Of a DNA stretch of 64,000 nt, positions 53,971 through 61,612 are shown one piece after another. Source of the stretch: Lysobacterales bacterium (GTDB taxonomy: Bacteria; Pseudomonadota; Gammaproteobacteria; Xanthomonadales; Rhodanobacteraceae); contig JAFKNA010000005.1 of assembly GCA_017305135.1 (NCBI GenBank), positions 1 to 64,000 of the forward strand, written 5' to 3'. The notes beneath the pieces are model-generated. The model was not told where the DNA came from and did not search any database. It saw only the letters and a program-made list of their open reading frames with translations. Positions within the stretch are counted from its first letter, which is position 1. The number at the start of each line of letters is the position of its first letter. Position numbers and translations under genes: made by a program.

Positions 53971-55197
53971 TCAAAATCCGGCCAAGCGTGAAATGACTGC
54001 TTTCAATCGGTCACCGATCTTGTCCCACTCGAACTCGCGCGCGAACGTGATGCATGCGTGGCGTTGGCTATCAGTTTCGCGCGACGCCGAGGCGTCAACA
54101 TACCTCAGTATCGCCTCGGCCATGCCCGGATAATTGCCGGGTGCAATAAGTGCGCCGGAAATGCCTGGTGCGATTGCATCGGGGACGCCACCCACGGAAA
54201 AGGCGACGGTAGGCACACCCACAATCGCGGCTTCCAGGGCAACCATGCCGAATCCCTCGACATCTCCGGGGATGTCCAGAATCGGAAAAACATGCACTTG
54301 GCTTGCATGATAGGCGGCGCGAACAGTGGCGTCCGACACCGAACCAAGTAGTTGAACATTCCGCTCGATCCCCAGCGACTTGGCGACGGCGCGAGCGTCG
54401 TCGGAAACGCCGCCCCTGTTTCCCGCAAGGGCATCTGCGGGTTCACCACCAATCACGACGAGGATAACTTCCGGCTGGCGGGCCACGATGTCAGGCAGGC
54501 AGTCCCGGATGAACTCGACCAACCCTTTGCGCCGCGTGAGTCGGCCAACTGATAGCAAGATTGGGCGATCACCCAACTGATGATTTTCACGGAAATTCGA
54601 GGCATCCCCCACAGCGTCATCGACTGGATCCACTCCAGGCGTGACTATGTCCATCTTCGACGGGTCCAGTCCCTTCGCTATCGCCAAGTCGCGCGTGTGG
54701 CGACTGATCGGGAGAAATCCGTCGCACGCGCGGATGGCGGGAATCCACAATCGCTGATACCAGCGATTGGATACAACCAAGTCCAAGCCATAGAGGAAAA
54801 CCAGCGCTGGAACGCGGAACGATCGGGCGACGAGCAGCGCCAAGGGCGCGGTCAGACCGCTGCCCGCGATGACTACGTCGGGTCGGGCATGTCGTGCCAT
54901 GCGCAGGCTTGCAAATGCTGCGCGCACGAGAAACAGTGGCAGAGGACGAACGCGCACTGAGGCCACGAGCGTGCCCTCAGGAAGAAATGCCTCGCACCCC
55001 TCCGGCCCGCAAACCGAAACGTCGAAGTCCCGGCTCAACTGCGCGACCACTCGCTCGTTGAACCGTTCCATCCCTCCAACCAGTGGCGGAAGGTTGCGTG
55101 TTATCAACAACACTCTTCGCCGAACGGGCACATCGACCGAGGCTGTCATTGCGGCGTACCGCAGCGACGATGCAAGGGTTCGCGTACACGCCTGCAC
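53971..55197 (-). CDS. Glycosyltransferase family 4
   Basis: A 408-aa GT-B enzyme. The N-terminal domain has LITRNLPPLVGGMERFNERV; the C-terminal nucleotide-sugar domain has LLSVGRLTRRKGLVEFI and the EX7E motif in EGFGMVALEAAIVGVP. The GTG at 55195-55197 is favoured since AGGAG lies seven bases upstream; ATG 55149 (MTASVDVPVRRR) is an alternative start without one. It would add a sugar to a growing glycan on the cytoplasmic side. Confidence 0.9.
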   Translation of the reverse strand: MQACTRTLASSLRYAAMTASVDVPVRRRVLLITRNLPPLVGGMERFNERVVAQLSRDFDVSVCGPEGCEAFLPEGTLVASVRVRPLPLFLVRAAFASLRMARHARPDVVIAGSGLTAPLALLVARSFRVPALVFLYGLDLVVSNRWYQRLWIPAIRACDGFLPISRHTRDLAIAKGLDPSKMDIVTPGVDPVDDAVGDASNFRENHQLGDRPILLSVGRLTRRKGLVEFIRDCLPDIVARQPEVILVVIGGEPADALAGNRGGVSDDARAVAKSLGIERNVQLLGSVSDATVRAAYHASQVHVFPILDIPGDVEGFGMVALEAAIVGVPTVAFSVGGVPDAIAPGISGALIAPGNYPGMAEAILRYVDASASRETDSQRHACITFAREFEWDKIGDRLKAVISRLAGF

Positions 55198-55246
55198 TCA
55201 ATCACTCCTGAAGTACGTCGGAGCGATACGATCATCATCGTAAGCA

Positions 55247-56101
55247 TCACATGTCCCGTTTATATGTCAACGCGGTAATCTGCTCCGAGATCAACCCGAT
55301 CAGGAACACAATGACGGCGGCACTCCACAGCAGCGCACTCATATTCGTCAGCCGTCCTTCCGTGTAGTACGTGTGTGCGTAGTTGGCGCAGCCAAGCAGG
55401 AAGAACACGATACTGGTTGGCGCAAACAACTTCAGCGGGGCATACAACGTGGCGATCTTGAAGATGATCAGCAGGAAACGGATGCCGTCCTTCAAGGGTC
55501 GGATATGGCTGACTGTGCCGACGCGCTTGTGGACCGGAATCGGCACGTAGGCGACCGGGTAGGCGCTGCGGAAGAACGCCATCGTGCTGGTGGTCGGATA
55601 GCTGAAACCGTTTGGCAGCAGGTGCAGGAACTCGCGGAACCGGTCGGCGCGCGCGGCGCGGAAGCCGGAGGTGAGGTCGAGCACCGCGTGACCGGTCATG
55701 AAACTGGCCAGCTTGTTGTAGAGGGTGTTGGCAAGACCACGGTGGAAGTTGGCTTGGCCAGAGCCATCACGAGCACCGACCACCATGTCGAAACCTTCAT
55801 CGAGCTTGGTCAGGAGGGAGCTGATGTGACTGGGGTCGTGCTGCCCATCGGCGTCCATGAACACGATGATGTCACCGCTGGCTTCACGGGTTCCGCGCTT
55901 GATCGCGGCGCCGTTGCCCATGGAATACGGCTGGCGCACGGTTTTAATCCCCGCTTCCTGGCAGACCGCCGCGGTGTCATCGGTGGAACCATCGTCCACG
56001 ACGATGATTTCTGCGTCTGGTTGTGCTGCCTTGAGGCGCGGCAACAGCTCGCGCAACGCAATGGCTTCGTTCTTTGCAGGCAAAACAATGCTGAGACTCA
56101 A
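55247..56101 (-). CDS. Glycosyltransferase family 2, DPM1-like, with membrane helices
   Basis: A 284-aa enzyme making a polyprenyl-phosphate-linked sugar. GT-A motifs: VVDDGSTDDTAAV (nucleotide), FMDADGQHDPSHIS (metal, DXD-like) and LTSGFRAARADRF. Two C-terminal helices (LFAPTSIVFFLLGC and ALLWSAAVIVFLIGLIS) anchor it. TTG 56099-56101 with GGGGAG upstream is preferred over a more distal TTG at 56128. It would supply the lipid-linked donor for a GT-C enzyme, possibly those next to pilA. Confidence 0.88.
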   Translation of the reverse strand: MSLSIVLPAKNEAIALRELLPRLKAAQPDAEIIVVDDGSTDDTAAVCQEAGIKTVRQPYSMGNGAAIKRGTREASGDIIVFMDADGQHDPSHISSLLTKLDEGFDMVVGARDGSGQANFHRGLANTLYNKLASFMTGHAVLDLTSGFRAARADRFREFLHLLPNGFSYPTTSTMAFFRSAYPVAYVPIPVHKRVGTVSHIRPLKDGIRFLLIIFKIATLYAPLKLFAPTSIVFFLLGCANYAHTYYTEGRLTNMSALLWSAAVIVFLIGLISEQITALTYKRDM

Positions 56102-56168
56102 ATCGGCGGCTCCCCAAGTGGACGGCAATCATAGCGTGACACGGCGTGTGAGGCTGCGTTGCGGTGCA

Positions 56169-56641
56169 AGCCCCAAAAGGGGACGGAGGCAATTAACCAG
56201 CGAGGCACGGGGGAAGAGCGCGAACAGCGCGCGCTTATCGGGGGCGACAGGTCGTTTCCCGATGGTCCTCGACGCCAGCATCGTCAGAATCGGGTGGCCT
56301 CCCATCGCCCCCTGCCCCCTGCAGGGGAAACGGGGTCAGGTTCACTTCCTTCTACAAAACGAAACGGAAAACGGGGTCAGGTTCACTTCCTTCTGACAAA
56401 ACGGAAAACGGGGTCAGGTTCACTTCTCTCGGGATAACAAAATCAGGTTTACTTCTCTGACACGCAGGGGCAGAATCTACCGAAGGCCCGGTAAGATGCC
56501 TTCTTTCTCGGCATCCAGCACACCGTCGTAACGACACCTCCCATCCCTAATTCCGGGGGGGGAGGCAACAAGGGGCCAAGCACACGGCCCGCTTCTTGCT
56601 TGCCTCGATGGAATGTCGCAATAGTCTGCGACAATTGTCGT
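56169..56641. repeat. Gene-free block of GGGGTCAGGTTCACTTC repeats
   Basis: GGGGACGGAGGCAATTAA (56176) begins the block. GGGGTCAGGTTCACTTC occurs at 56332, 56373 and 56410, spaced about 40 nt with a variable A-rich middle; a degenerate copy (ATCAGGTTTACTTC) follows at about 56,440. A lone copy is at 56,679, inside the next gene's 3' end. No gene is seen. Confidence 0.92.
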
Positions 56642-56986
56642 TCACGCACTCACCAGGGGGAAGGACGTGTCGGATAGCGGGGTCAGGTTCACTTCTCTGA
56701 CACGCAGTGACGGAATCGACCGACAGCGCATCGCGACGGCGACTACAACGATGGATCCCACTTCAACACGGTAGAACACGCCGAAGGGGAAACGATGGAT
56801 CAACGCGCGACGTATGGTGCGATGCACGGACGGATATTGCTGCGGCTGCTCGACAACCCGTGTCAAGGCCCGGCGAACCTCATCAAGGAACTGATGGCCC
56901 AAACCCCTGCCCTGTTCCTCGTACCAGACCGCCGCGTCCTCGAGATCCTGCGCGGCCTCAGGCCGGATACGGACCGGCAAGCTCAT
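56642..56986 (-). CDS. ParE-type toxin with a repeat-encoded C terminus
   Basis: A 114-aa RelE/ParE-fold protein. MSLPVRIRPEAAQDLEDAAV then WYEEQGRGLGHQFLDEVRRA and FPFGVFYRVEVGSIVVVAVA are typical. Normal ParE is about 95-100 aa; after VVVAVA the frame reads MRCRSIPSLRVREVNLTP and a tail, which is encoded by a GGGGTCAGGTTCACTTC repeat copy (56,679) on the opposite strand. The last strand of the fold is thus replaced. It overlaps its antitoxin by four bases (ATGA). Activity is uncertain. Confidence 0.8.
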   Translation of the reverse strand: MSLPVRIRPEAAQDLEDAAVWYEEQGRGLGHQFLDEVRRALTRVVEQPQQYPSVHRTIRRALIHRFPFGVFYRVEVGSIVVVAVAMRCRSIPSLRVREVNLTPLSDTSFPLVSA

Positions 56987-57195
56987 AGACGCTTGCGAAT
57001 GCCGGTCAACACATCTTCCAGCGGTCGCCCAGGATCCCTGTCTGCCTCGTACGCGTCCAGGCGTCTGTCAAGCTCCCGGCGCTGCTCGTCGGTGAGCGCA
57101 AGCGCGCCCTGGTCAGCTGCGATGCTGTCCCACAGTTCCTCGACCAGGTGGATCCGCTCCTCCAGCGGAAGGTCACGTAGTGCTGCCGTGTTCAT
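56983..57195 (-). CDS. Addiction module antitoxin (PF09720-like)
   Basis: A 70-aa antitoxin: MNTAALRDLPLEERIHLVEE then LWDSIAADQG and LDAYEADRDPG are the family pattern (a helical protein that binds a ParE-type toxin). ATG 57193-57195 starts it, preceded by GGAGG in AAAGGAGGTGCCC; a longer upstream frame runs through a repeat. First gene of the pair; promoter between 57,196 and 57,286. Confidence 0.9.
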   Translation of the reverse strand: MNTAALRDLPLEERIHLVEELWDSIAADQGALALTDEQRRELDRRLDAYEADRDPGRPLEDVLTGIRKRL

Positions 57196-57286
57196 GGGCA
57201 CCTCCTTTGGGTCCGAGTCTACCCCGAATACCGGATAACGGAACCGGGCGGCAGCGGTGTCAACGAACGCGCTGAAACGCTGAAAC

Positions 57287-58102
57287 GGGGTCAGGTTCAC
57301 TTCTCTGACACGCAGGGACAGAATCGTCCTACACCGCATCGCGGCGGAGCCCGCTTTCTCCGTGCTGCCGGCGGCCCATCATGCGTGCATGGCCCGCTTC
57401 CCCCGTCTCGAGCTCCCGGGTGTTGCCCAGCACGTGATCCAGCGCGGCAACAACCGCCTGCCCTGCTTCCTCGATGATGACGATCGGAGGGACTACCTGG
57501 TCATTCTCCGCGAGGCGCTGGCGGCGAGTGGCTGCGAGCTGCATGCCTACGCGCTGATGGACAACCACGTTCACATGCTCGTCACCCCGACCGAATCCGG
57601 TGCGGTCGGGCGAATGATGCAGCGACTCGGTCGCCGGTACGTGGCGGCGTTCAACACCCGCCATGCGCGCACCGGGACGTTGTGGGAAGGGCGGTACAAG
57701 GCCTGCCTGTGGGCGGGGAGCGCTACGTGCTGAGCTGCTTGCGCTACATCGAGCTCAACCCGGTGCGCGCGCGCATGGTGGCCGATCCGACCGGATACGC
57801 GTGGTCGAGTTGTGCGGCGCATTGCGGTGGGCGCTGGGATTCGACTCTGGCGCCGCACCCTGCGTATGCAGCGCTGGGCGGCAATGATGCCGAACGCGCC
57901 GCAGCCTGGCGCGATCTGCTGCGCGAGGCCATCAGTGACGAGGAACTCGCCGAGATCCGGCGCTACCTGCAGCAGCAACGGGCATTGGACAGCGATCGGT
58001 TCCAGGCCATGGTCGAAGCGAAAACCCGCCGCTTTGCCGGCGTGAGACCCGCGCACCGACCACCGCGCCGGAAAAGCCTCGGCGAGAAGTGAACCTGACC
58101 CC
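57287..58102 (+). mobile_element. RAYT cassette 1 with inverted GGGGTCAGGTTCACTTC ends (816 bp)
   Basis: GGGGTCAGGTTCACTTC (57287-57303) and its complement GAAGTGAACCTGACCCC (58086-58102) bracket exactly 816 bp. The left end continues CTGACACGCAGGGACAGAAT and CACCGCATCGCGGCGGAGCC. The enclosed gene is a Y1-type transposase. The right repeat contains the gene's stop codon. The layout matches a REPtron, a RAYT gene flanked by its REP sequences. Confidence 0.88.
57389..58092 (+). pseudogene. REP-associated Y1 transposase (RAYT), copy 1, frameshifted
   Basis: Reads MARFPRLELPGVAQHVIQRG, then the HUH motif in MDNHVHMLVTP, GTLWEGRYKACL, then breaks: CCTGTGGGCGGGG replaces CCTGGTCGGCGGGG of copy 2, one base shorter near 57,709, giving a stop after WAGSATC. 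Downstream in another frame the missing part continues GGERYVLSCLRYIELNPVRA through to KSLGEK. Intact RAYTs cut and paste REP DNA; this copy lacks one frame. The N terminus and HUH motif are whole. Confidence 0.9.
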
Positions 58103-58117
58103 GTTTCCCAACAAGGC

Positions 58118-58504
58118 TCACCAGTAGATCTTCGCGCCGAACTGCAGCAGCGCAGGATCCTTGCTGATCAGTATCAGCGCTTCAACTTCGGCCTGGGCCG
58201 CGAGAATGCGATCGAACGGGTCCCTGTGACTTTGCGGATACCCGCCTGCCCGCATGGCGTGGGCCTGATCGATGGCGAGCCAGCGCGCGCCGAGGCGCGC
58301 GACGACGCCGCCGATATCGGCCACGATCGGGGCGGCGGATGGCAACTTCCCGAGCCGGAATTTGGTGGCGATCTCCCATGCCGAGGCGGCGCTGATGGAA
58401 ATTTCCGTATCCGGATTCTCCAGCAGCGTGCGCACCCCCGGCGACAACTCGCTCGGCTGCATGACGGCCCACACGAATGCATGCGTGTCGAGCAGGTAGC
58501 TCAC
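58118..58504 (-). CDS. PIN-domain toxin (VapC-like)
   Basis: A 128-aa PIN protein: MSYLLDTHAFVWAVMQPSEL, ISISAASAWEIATKFRLGKL and HRDPFDRILAAQAEVEALIL give the acidic active-site set of the short-form family (Doc/Phd partners). It starts with GTG overlapping the Phd-type stop (GTGA). The GAAGTGAACCTGACCCC end of RAYT cassette 1 is only 15 nt from its stop. Confidence 0.92.
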   Translation of the reverse strand: MSYLLDTHAFVWAVMQPSELSPGVRTLLENPDTEISISAASAWEIATKFRLGKLPSAAPIVADIGGVVARLGARWLAIDQAHAMRAGGYPQSHRDPFDRILAAQAEVEALILISKDPALLQFGAKIYW

Positions 58505-58731
58505 TTGCCTTCCCAGGCGGTGAGCTCTTCCTCAGGCAGGGGCTCGAAGAACGCGGGGTCGAGCCGGCCTTCGATGAACCCCAATTCGCGCTTGGCCCTG
58601 GGCTTCAACGGGACCAGTCGCGCGTAGGGTTCGCCGGCCTTGCCGATCACGATTTCCTCCCCCGCATGGGCGCGGTCGAGGAGACGCGAGAGATGGGTCT
58701 TCGCTTCGTGGACGTTGATGACTTTGCTCAT
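58501..58731 (-). CDS. Phd/YefM-type antitoxin
   Basis: A 76-aa antitoxin. MSKVINVHEAKTHLSRLLDR then AHAGEEIVIGKAGEPYARLV is the Phd fold. ATG 58729-58731 gives this start; a further upstream frame has none. First gene of the Phd-PIN pair, whose stop overlaps the toxin's start. Lies between RAYT cassettes 1 and 2. Confidence 0.93.
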   Translation of the reverse strand: MSKVINVHEAKTHLSRLLDRAHAGEEIVIGKAGEPYARLVPLKPRAKRELGFIEGRLDPAFFEPLPEEELTAWEGK

Positions 58732-58778
58732 GAAGGCAAGCCTAGTCCACCCAGTGGACCAAGGCAAAGGGCAATAAG

Positions 58779-59594
58779 GGGGTCAGGTTCACTTCTCTGA
58801 CACGCAGGGACAGAATCCTCCGACACCGCATCGCGGCGGAGCCCGCTATCTCCCCGCTGCCGGCAGCGCATCATGCCTGCATGGCCCGACTTCCCCGTCT
58901 CGACCTCCCGGGCGTTGCCCAGCACGTGATCCAGCGCGGCAACAACCGCCTGCCCTGCTTCCTCGATGATGCTGATGGGAGGGATTTCCTGATCATTCTC
59001 CGCGAGGCGCTGGCGGCAAGTGGCTGCGCGCTGCATGCCTACGCGCTGATGGAAACCACGTTCACATGCTCGTCACCCCGGCCGAGGCCGGTGCCGTCGG
59101 GCGAATGATGCAGCGACTCGGCCGCAGGTACGTGGCGGCGTTCAACACGCGCCATGTCCGCACCGGGACGTTGTGGGAAGGGCGGTACAAGGCCTGCCTG
59201 GTCGGCGGGGAACGCTACGTGCTGAACTGCTTGCGATACATCGAGCTGAACCCGGTGCGCGCGCGCATGGTGGCCGATCCGACCGGATATGAGTGGTCGA
59301 GTTGTGCGGCCCATTGCGGTGGGCGCCGTGATTCGACGCTGGCGCCGCACCCGGCGTATGCAGCGCTTGGCAGCAGTGAAGCCGAACGCGCCGGAGCCTG
59401 GCGCGATCTGCTGCGCGAGGCCATCAGTGACGAGGAACTCGCCGAAATCCGGCGCTACCTGCAGCAGCAACGGGCATTGGGCAGCGATCGGTTCCAGGCC
59501 ATGGTCGAAGCGAAGACCCGCCGCTTTGCCGGCGTGAGACCCGCGCACCGACCACCGCGCCGGAAAGGCCTCGGCGAGAAGTGAACCTGACCCC
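58779..59594 (+). mobile_element. RAYT cassette 2 with inverted GGGGTCAGGTTCACTTC ends (816 bp)
   Basis: GGGGTCAGGTTCACTTC (58779-58795) to GAAGTGAACCTGACCCC (59578-59594), exactly 816 bp, as in cassette 1. The two copies appear about 90-95 percent identical by eye, including the flanking CTGACACGCAGGGACAGAAT. The gene inside is again frameshifted, at another position. Confidence 0.88.
58881..59584 (+). pseudogene. REP-associated Y1 transposase (RAYT), copy 2, frameshifted
   Basis: Reads MARLPRLDLPGVAQHVIQRG to HAYALM, where ATGGAAACCACG replaces ATGGACAACCACG of copy 1: one base is missing near 59,052, exactly within the MDNHVHML HUH motif. In the other frame the protein continues MLVTPAEAGAVGRMMQRLGR then GTLWEGRYKACLVGGERYVL to KGLGEK, all open. 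The fault differs from copy 1 (near 57,709), so the two broke independently. Confidence 0.9.
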
Positions 59595-59664
59595 GTTTTC
59601 ATGATTGACATGCCGATCACGTATTGACAGACTTCCCTTCATGACAGGTTGCAGAGATACGTAC

Positions 59665-59913
59665 ATGTCTGATCACACTGCCAATCTCAGCAAGGAGGGC
59701 CGTATCCTCATACCGGCCGCCATCCGCAATGCCCTGGGAATGAAGGCGGGCGAGGCATTGACGCTATCCGTCGTGGACGGCGAGGTCCGCGTTGCACGCC
59801 GTTTGAGCGCCATACGCAGCATGCAGAAGCGGCTGGCCCACCTGCGCGACCCCAAGGACCCGGCGGTCGACTCTCTGCTGCGCGAACGCCGCGCTGCAGC
59901 CAGCCGTGAGTAG
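59665..59913 (+). CDS. AbrB/MazE-type antitoxin
   Basis: An 82-aa protein: MSDHTANLSKEGRILIPAAI then RNALGMKAGEALTLSVVDGE is the SpoVT/AbrB swapped-hairpin fold. The C-terminal helix (LSAIRSMQKRLAHLRDPKDP) binds the toxin. ATG 59665 begins it; a longer in-frame start reaches 59,605. It begins 70 nt after RAYT cassette 2 and overlaps the PIN gene by eight bases. Confidence 0.88.
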   Translation: MSDHTANLSKEGRILIPAAIRNALGMKAGEALTLSVVDGEVRVARRLSAIRSMQKRLAHLRDPKDPAVDSLLRERRAAASRE

Positions 59914-60319
59914 CGCTGTCGTCTATGACGCTTCGGCGCTGCTGGCCGTGGTGTTCGATGAGCCGGGCGCCGAGGCGGTCATGGAGCAGCTGTCGCGGCC
60001 CGGCGGCGCAGTGAGCGCTGTAAATTGGTCTGAAGTCGGCGCCAAGCTGGTCGAGCGCGGGTTGAAGGAAGGCGAGCTGGCACGGGAACTTGCCGTGTTC
60101 GGTCTCGACGTGGTCGCGTTCGACGAAGCGCAGGCCATCATGGCGGCCGCCTTGCGACCGATCACGCGAAAACTCGGCTTGTCGTTGGGCGATCGCTGCT
60201 GCCTTGCGCTGGGTCGCTTGCAGGAGGCGCGCATCGTCACCGCCGATGCTGCATGGTGCAAATTGCACGGATTCGACATCGTTGCGGTGCGGGAAACGGG
60301 GTCAGGTTCACTTCTCTGA
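59906..60319 (+). CDS. PIN-domain toxin with repeat-encoded end
   Basis: A 137-aa PIN protein: SSAVVYDASALLAVVFDEPG (Asp), VNWSEVGAKLVERGL (Glu) and LSLGDRCCLALGRL and IVTADAAW (Asp). Its last residues ETGSGSLL and the stop are encoded by a GGGGTCAGGTTCACTTC copy (60298-60314), so the native end has been replaced by about eight codons. The catalytic acids are all upstream, so activity may remain. Confidence 0.9.
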   Translation: MSSAVVYDASALLAVVFDEPGAEAVMEQLSRPGGAVSAVNWSEVGAKLVERGLKEGELARELAVFGLDVVAFDEAQAIMAAALRPITRKLGLSLGDRCCLALGRLQEARIVTADAAWCKLHGFDIVAVRETGSGSLL

Positions 60320-60362
60320 CACGCGGGACAGAATCGTCGGGATAACGGGGTCAGGTTCATTT
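60298..60362. repeat. GGGGTCAGGTTCACTTC pair behind the PIN gene
   Basis: A full copy at 60298-60314 inside the PIN gene end, and a partial one (GGGGTCAGGTTCATTTT) at 60347. CTCTGACACGCGGGACAGAAT follows the first, the same tail as the RAYT cassette left end. Confidence 0.9.
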
Positions 60363-60451
60363 TCAAGAGGGTCAGCTTCACTGCCGAGCCCAATGTGAAA
60401 AGCAACGGATGCGAATAGCGCCGAGCGGGCGCAGGAGCTTCCGCTGGGTGG

Positions 60452-60549
60452 CGTAACCCGGATGGAGCCCGCAGCGGCGGGAATCCGGGATTGGCGGCCT
60501 GCGGGGCGCGGTGTATTCCCGGATTCCGCTGCGCTGCATCCGGGCTACG
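60452..60549. repeat. CCCGGATGGAGCCCGCAGCGG inverted repeat
   Basis: GTAACCCGGATGGAGCCCGC with AATCCGGGATTG, and its inverse ATTCCCGGATTCCGCTGCGC with CATCCGGGCTACG, are inverted across about 25 nt. It is a widespread proteobacterial intergenic repeat. The 424-nt gap 60,320-60,743 holds no gene. Confidence 0.85.
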
Positions 60550-60743
60550 GTGCTCTTCGAGGGGTCCGAGGGTCCGGGCGCAAGCCGGTCGTCGCGGCCC
60601 GCGGCCCGGGGACCATGCACACGATCCAGCTGGGGAATGCCGAGCCCTGGGTTGGCCGGATGTCCGCACCGCCCGTGCCGGGTTCTTGCACTCATGCCGT
60701 GCAGCACTCATGATGTGCACATGCATGATCAGGAGCCGCCCCC

Positions 60744-60977
60744 ATGAGTGCCAACATCACCCTGCGCCTCGATGAAAAAACCCTCAACCGCATCAAGCAT
60801 CTGGCCGTGGACCGGCATACGTCGGTGTCGGCGTGGGTAGGCGAGCTGGTCACTCGGGCGGTGGAGGAACTCGACGGTTTCGAGCCGGCGCGAAAACGGG
60901 CCCTGGAGGCCATGGAGAAGCCGGTGCGGGTTCCCGACGGGGCCGCGTTGAGCCGCGAGCAGGCCCATGAGCGCTGA
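60744..60977 (+). CDS. RHH-type antitoxin
   Basis: A 77-aa protein: MSANITLRLDEKTLNRIKHL then AVDRHTSVSAWVGELVTRAV is a ribbon-helix-helix DNA-binding region; the C-terminal part (RALEAMEKPVRVPDGAALSR) would bind the toxin. The stop overlaps the toxin start by 11 bases. Upstream, a palindromic ATGATGTGCACATGCAT stretch (60,710-60,728) may be an operator. Confidence 0.88.
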   Translation: MSANITLRLDEKTLNRIKHLAVDRHTSVSAWVGELVTRAVEELDGFEPARKRALEAMEKPVRVPDGAALSREQAHER

Positions 60978-61383
60978 GGTCTTCGTCGATAGCAATGTCC
61001 TCTACTACGCCAACACGGAGTCCAACGACCCGCGCCACACCTTGGCACGCCAGCAGGTGGAACGCTTGTGGGATACGCCGGGCCGGGCCGCAGTCAGCGT
61101 CCAGGTGCTGCAGGAACTGCATGTCAACCTCGTTCGCAAGGCGGGGCTTTCGCCGCAGCAATCCGCGCAACGGGTGGGCCATTACCTGGTCTGGCGGGTC
61201 ATCGACAACGATCGCGTTTTGCTGACCGCAGCATTCGAGGTACAGACCCGCTGGCAACTGAGCTTCTGGGACAGCCTGATCGTCGCCGCTGCACAGCGCT
61301 CCGGCGCGGCCGTGCTGTGGTCTGCAGACATGGCCGACGGACAGCAATTCGGAACGGTGCGAATCGTCAATCCGTTGCGCTAG
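60967..61383 (+). CDS. PIN-domain toxin
   Basis: A 138-aa PIN protein. MSAEVFVDSNVLYYANTESN (Asp), SVQVLQELHVNLVRKAGLSP (Glu), WDSLIVAAAQRSGAAVLWSA and DMADGQQF (Asp) are present. It overlaps its antitoxin by 11 bases. The gene ends at 61,383 before a GGGGACGGAGGTAATTGA repeat. Confidence 0.93.
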   Translation: MSAEVFVDSNVLYYANTESNDPRHTLARQQVERLWDTPGRAAVSVQVLQELHVNLVRKAGLSPQQSAQRVGHYLVWRVIDNDRVLLTAAFEVQTRWQLSFWDSLIVAAAQRSGAAVLWSADMADGQQFGTVRIVNPLR

Positions 61384-61418
61384 CGTAGGTGGAAAAAAGG
61401 GGACGGAGGTAATTGACC

Positions 61419-61547
61419 CGGCCCTATCGCTCGCTGCGCTTCGAGCACGAGCGCCTGCCCGCCGTCGACCGGTACCAGGAAGCGGGTACCGTGAACTACC
61501 CGAACGACCACGCCTACACCCGCATCACCGAATTCAAGTACCCCTAA
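61419..61547 (+). pseudogene. UDP-galactopyranose mutase fragment
   Basis: The peptide RPYRSLRFEHERLPAVDRYQ then EAGTVNYPNDHAYTRITEFK YP, followed by TAA, matches the region of Glf reading PYRSLRFEHE and GTVNYPN..YTRITEFKH. Only ~42 codons remain of ~380. It is bracketed by GGACGGAGGTAATTGA (61,401) and GGGACGGAGGTAATAA (61,592). Probably a leftover carried between repeats. Confidence 0.75.
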
Positions 61548-61554
61548 CCGAAAT

Positions 61555-61612
61555 GGGGTCAGAGAACATTTCGAGGAAATGGGTCACAGAAAAAGGGACG
61601 GAGGTAATAAAC
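61555..61612. repeat. GGGGTCAGAGAAC and GGGACGGAGGTAATAA repeats
   Basis: AATGGGGTCAGAGAACATTTC (61,554) and GGGACGGAGGTAATAAACTG (61,592). The former recurs as a palindrome at 63,366. Between 61,613 and 61,964 no gene is identified; the frames there lack family similarity. Confidence 0.8.

Noticed and set aside
57389-59584. Programmed frameshifting of RAYT genes
   Set aside because: The faults are at different places in the two copies and lack slippery heptamers with following structures; independent deletions are simpler.
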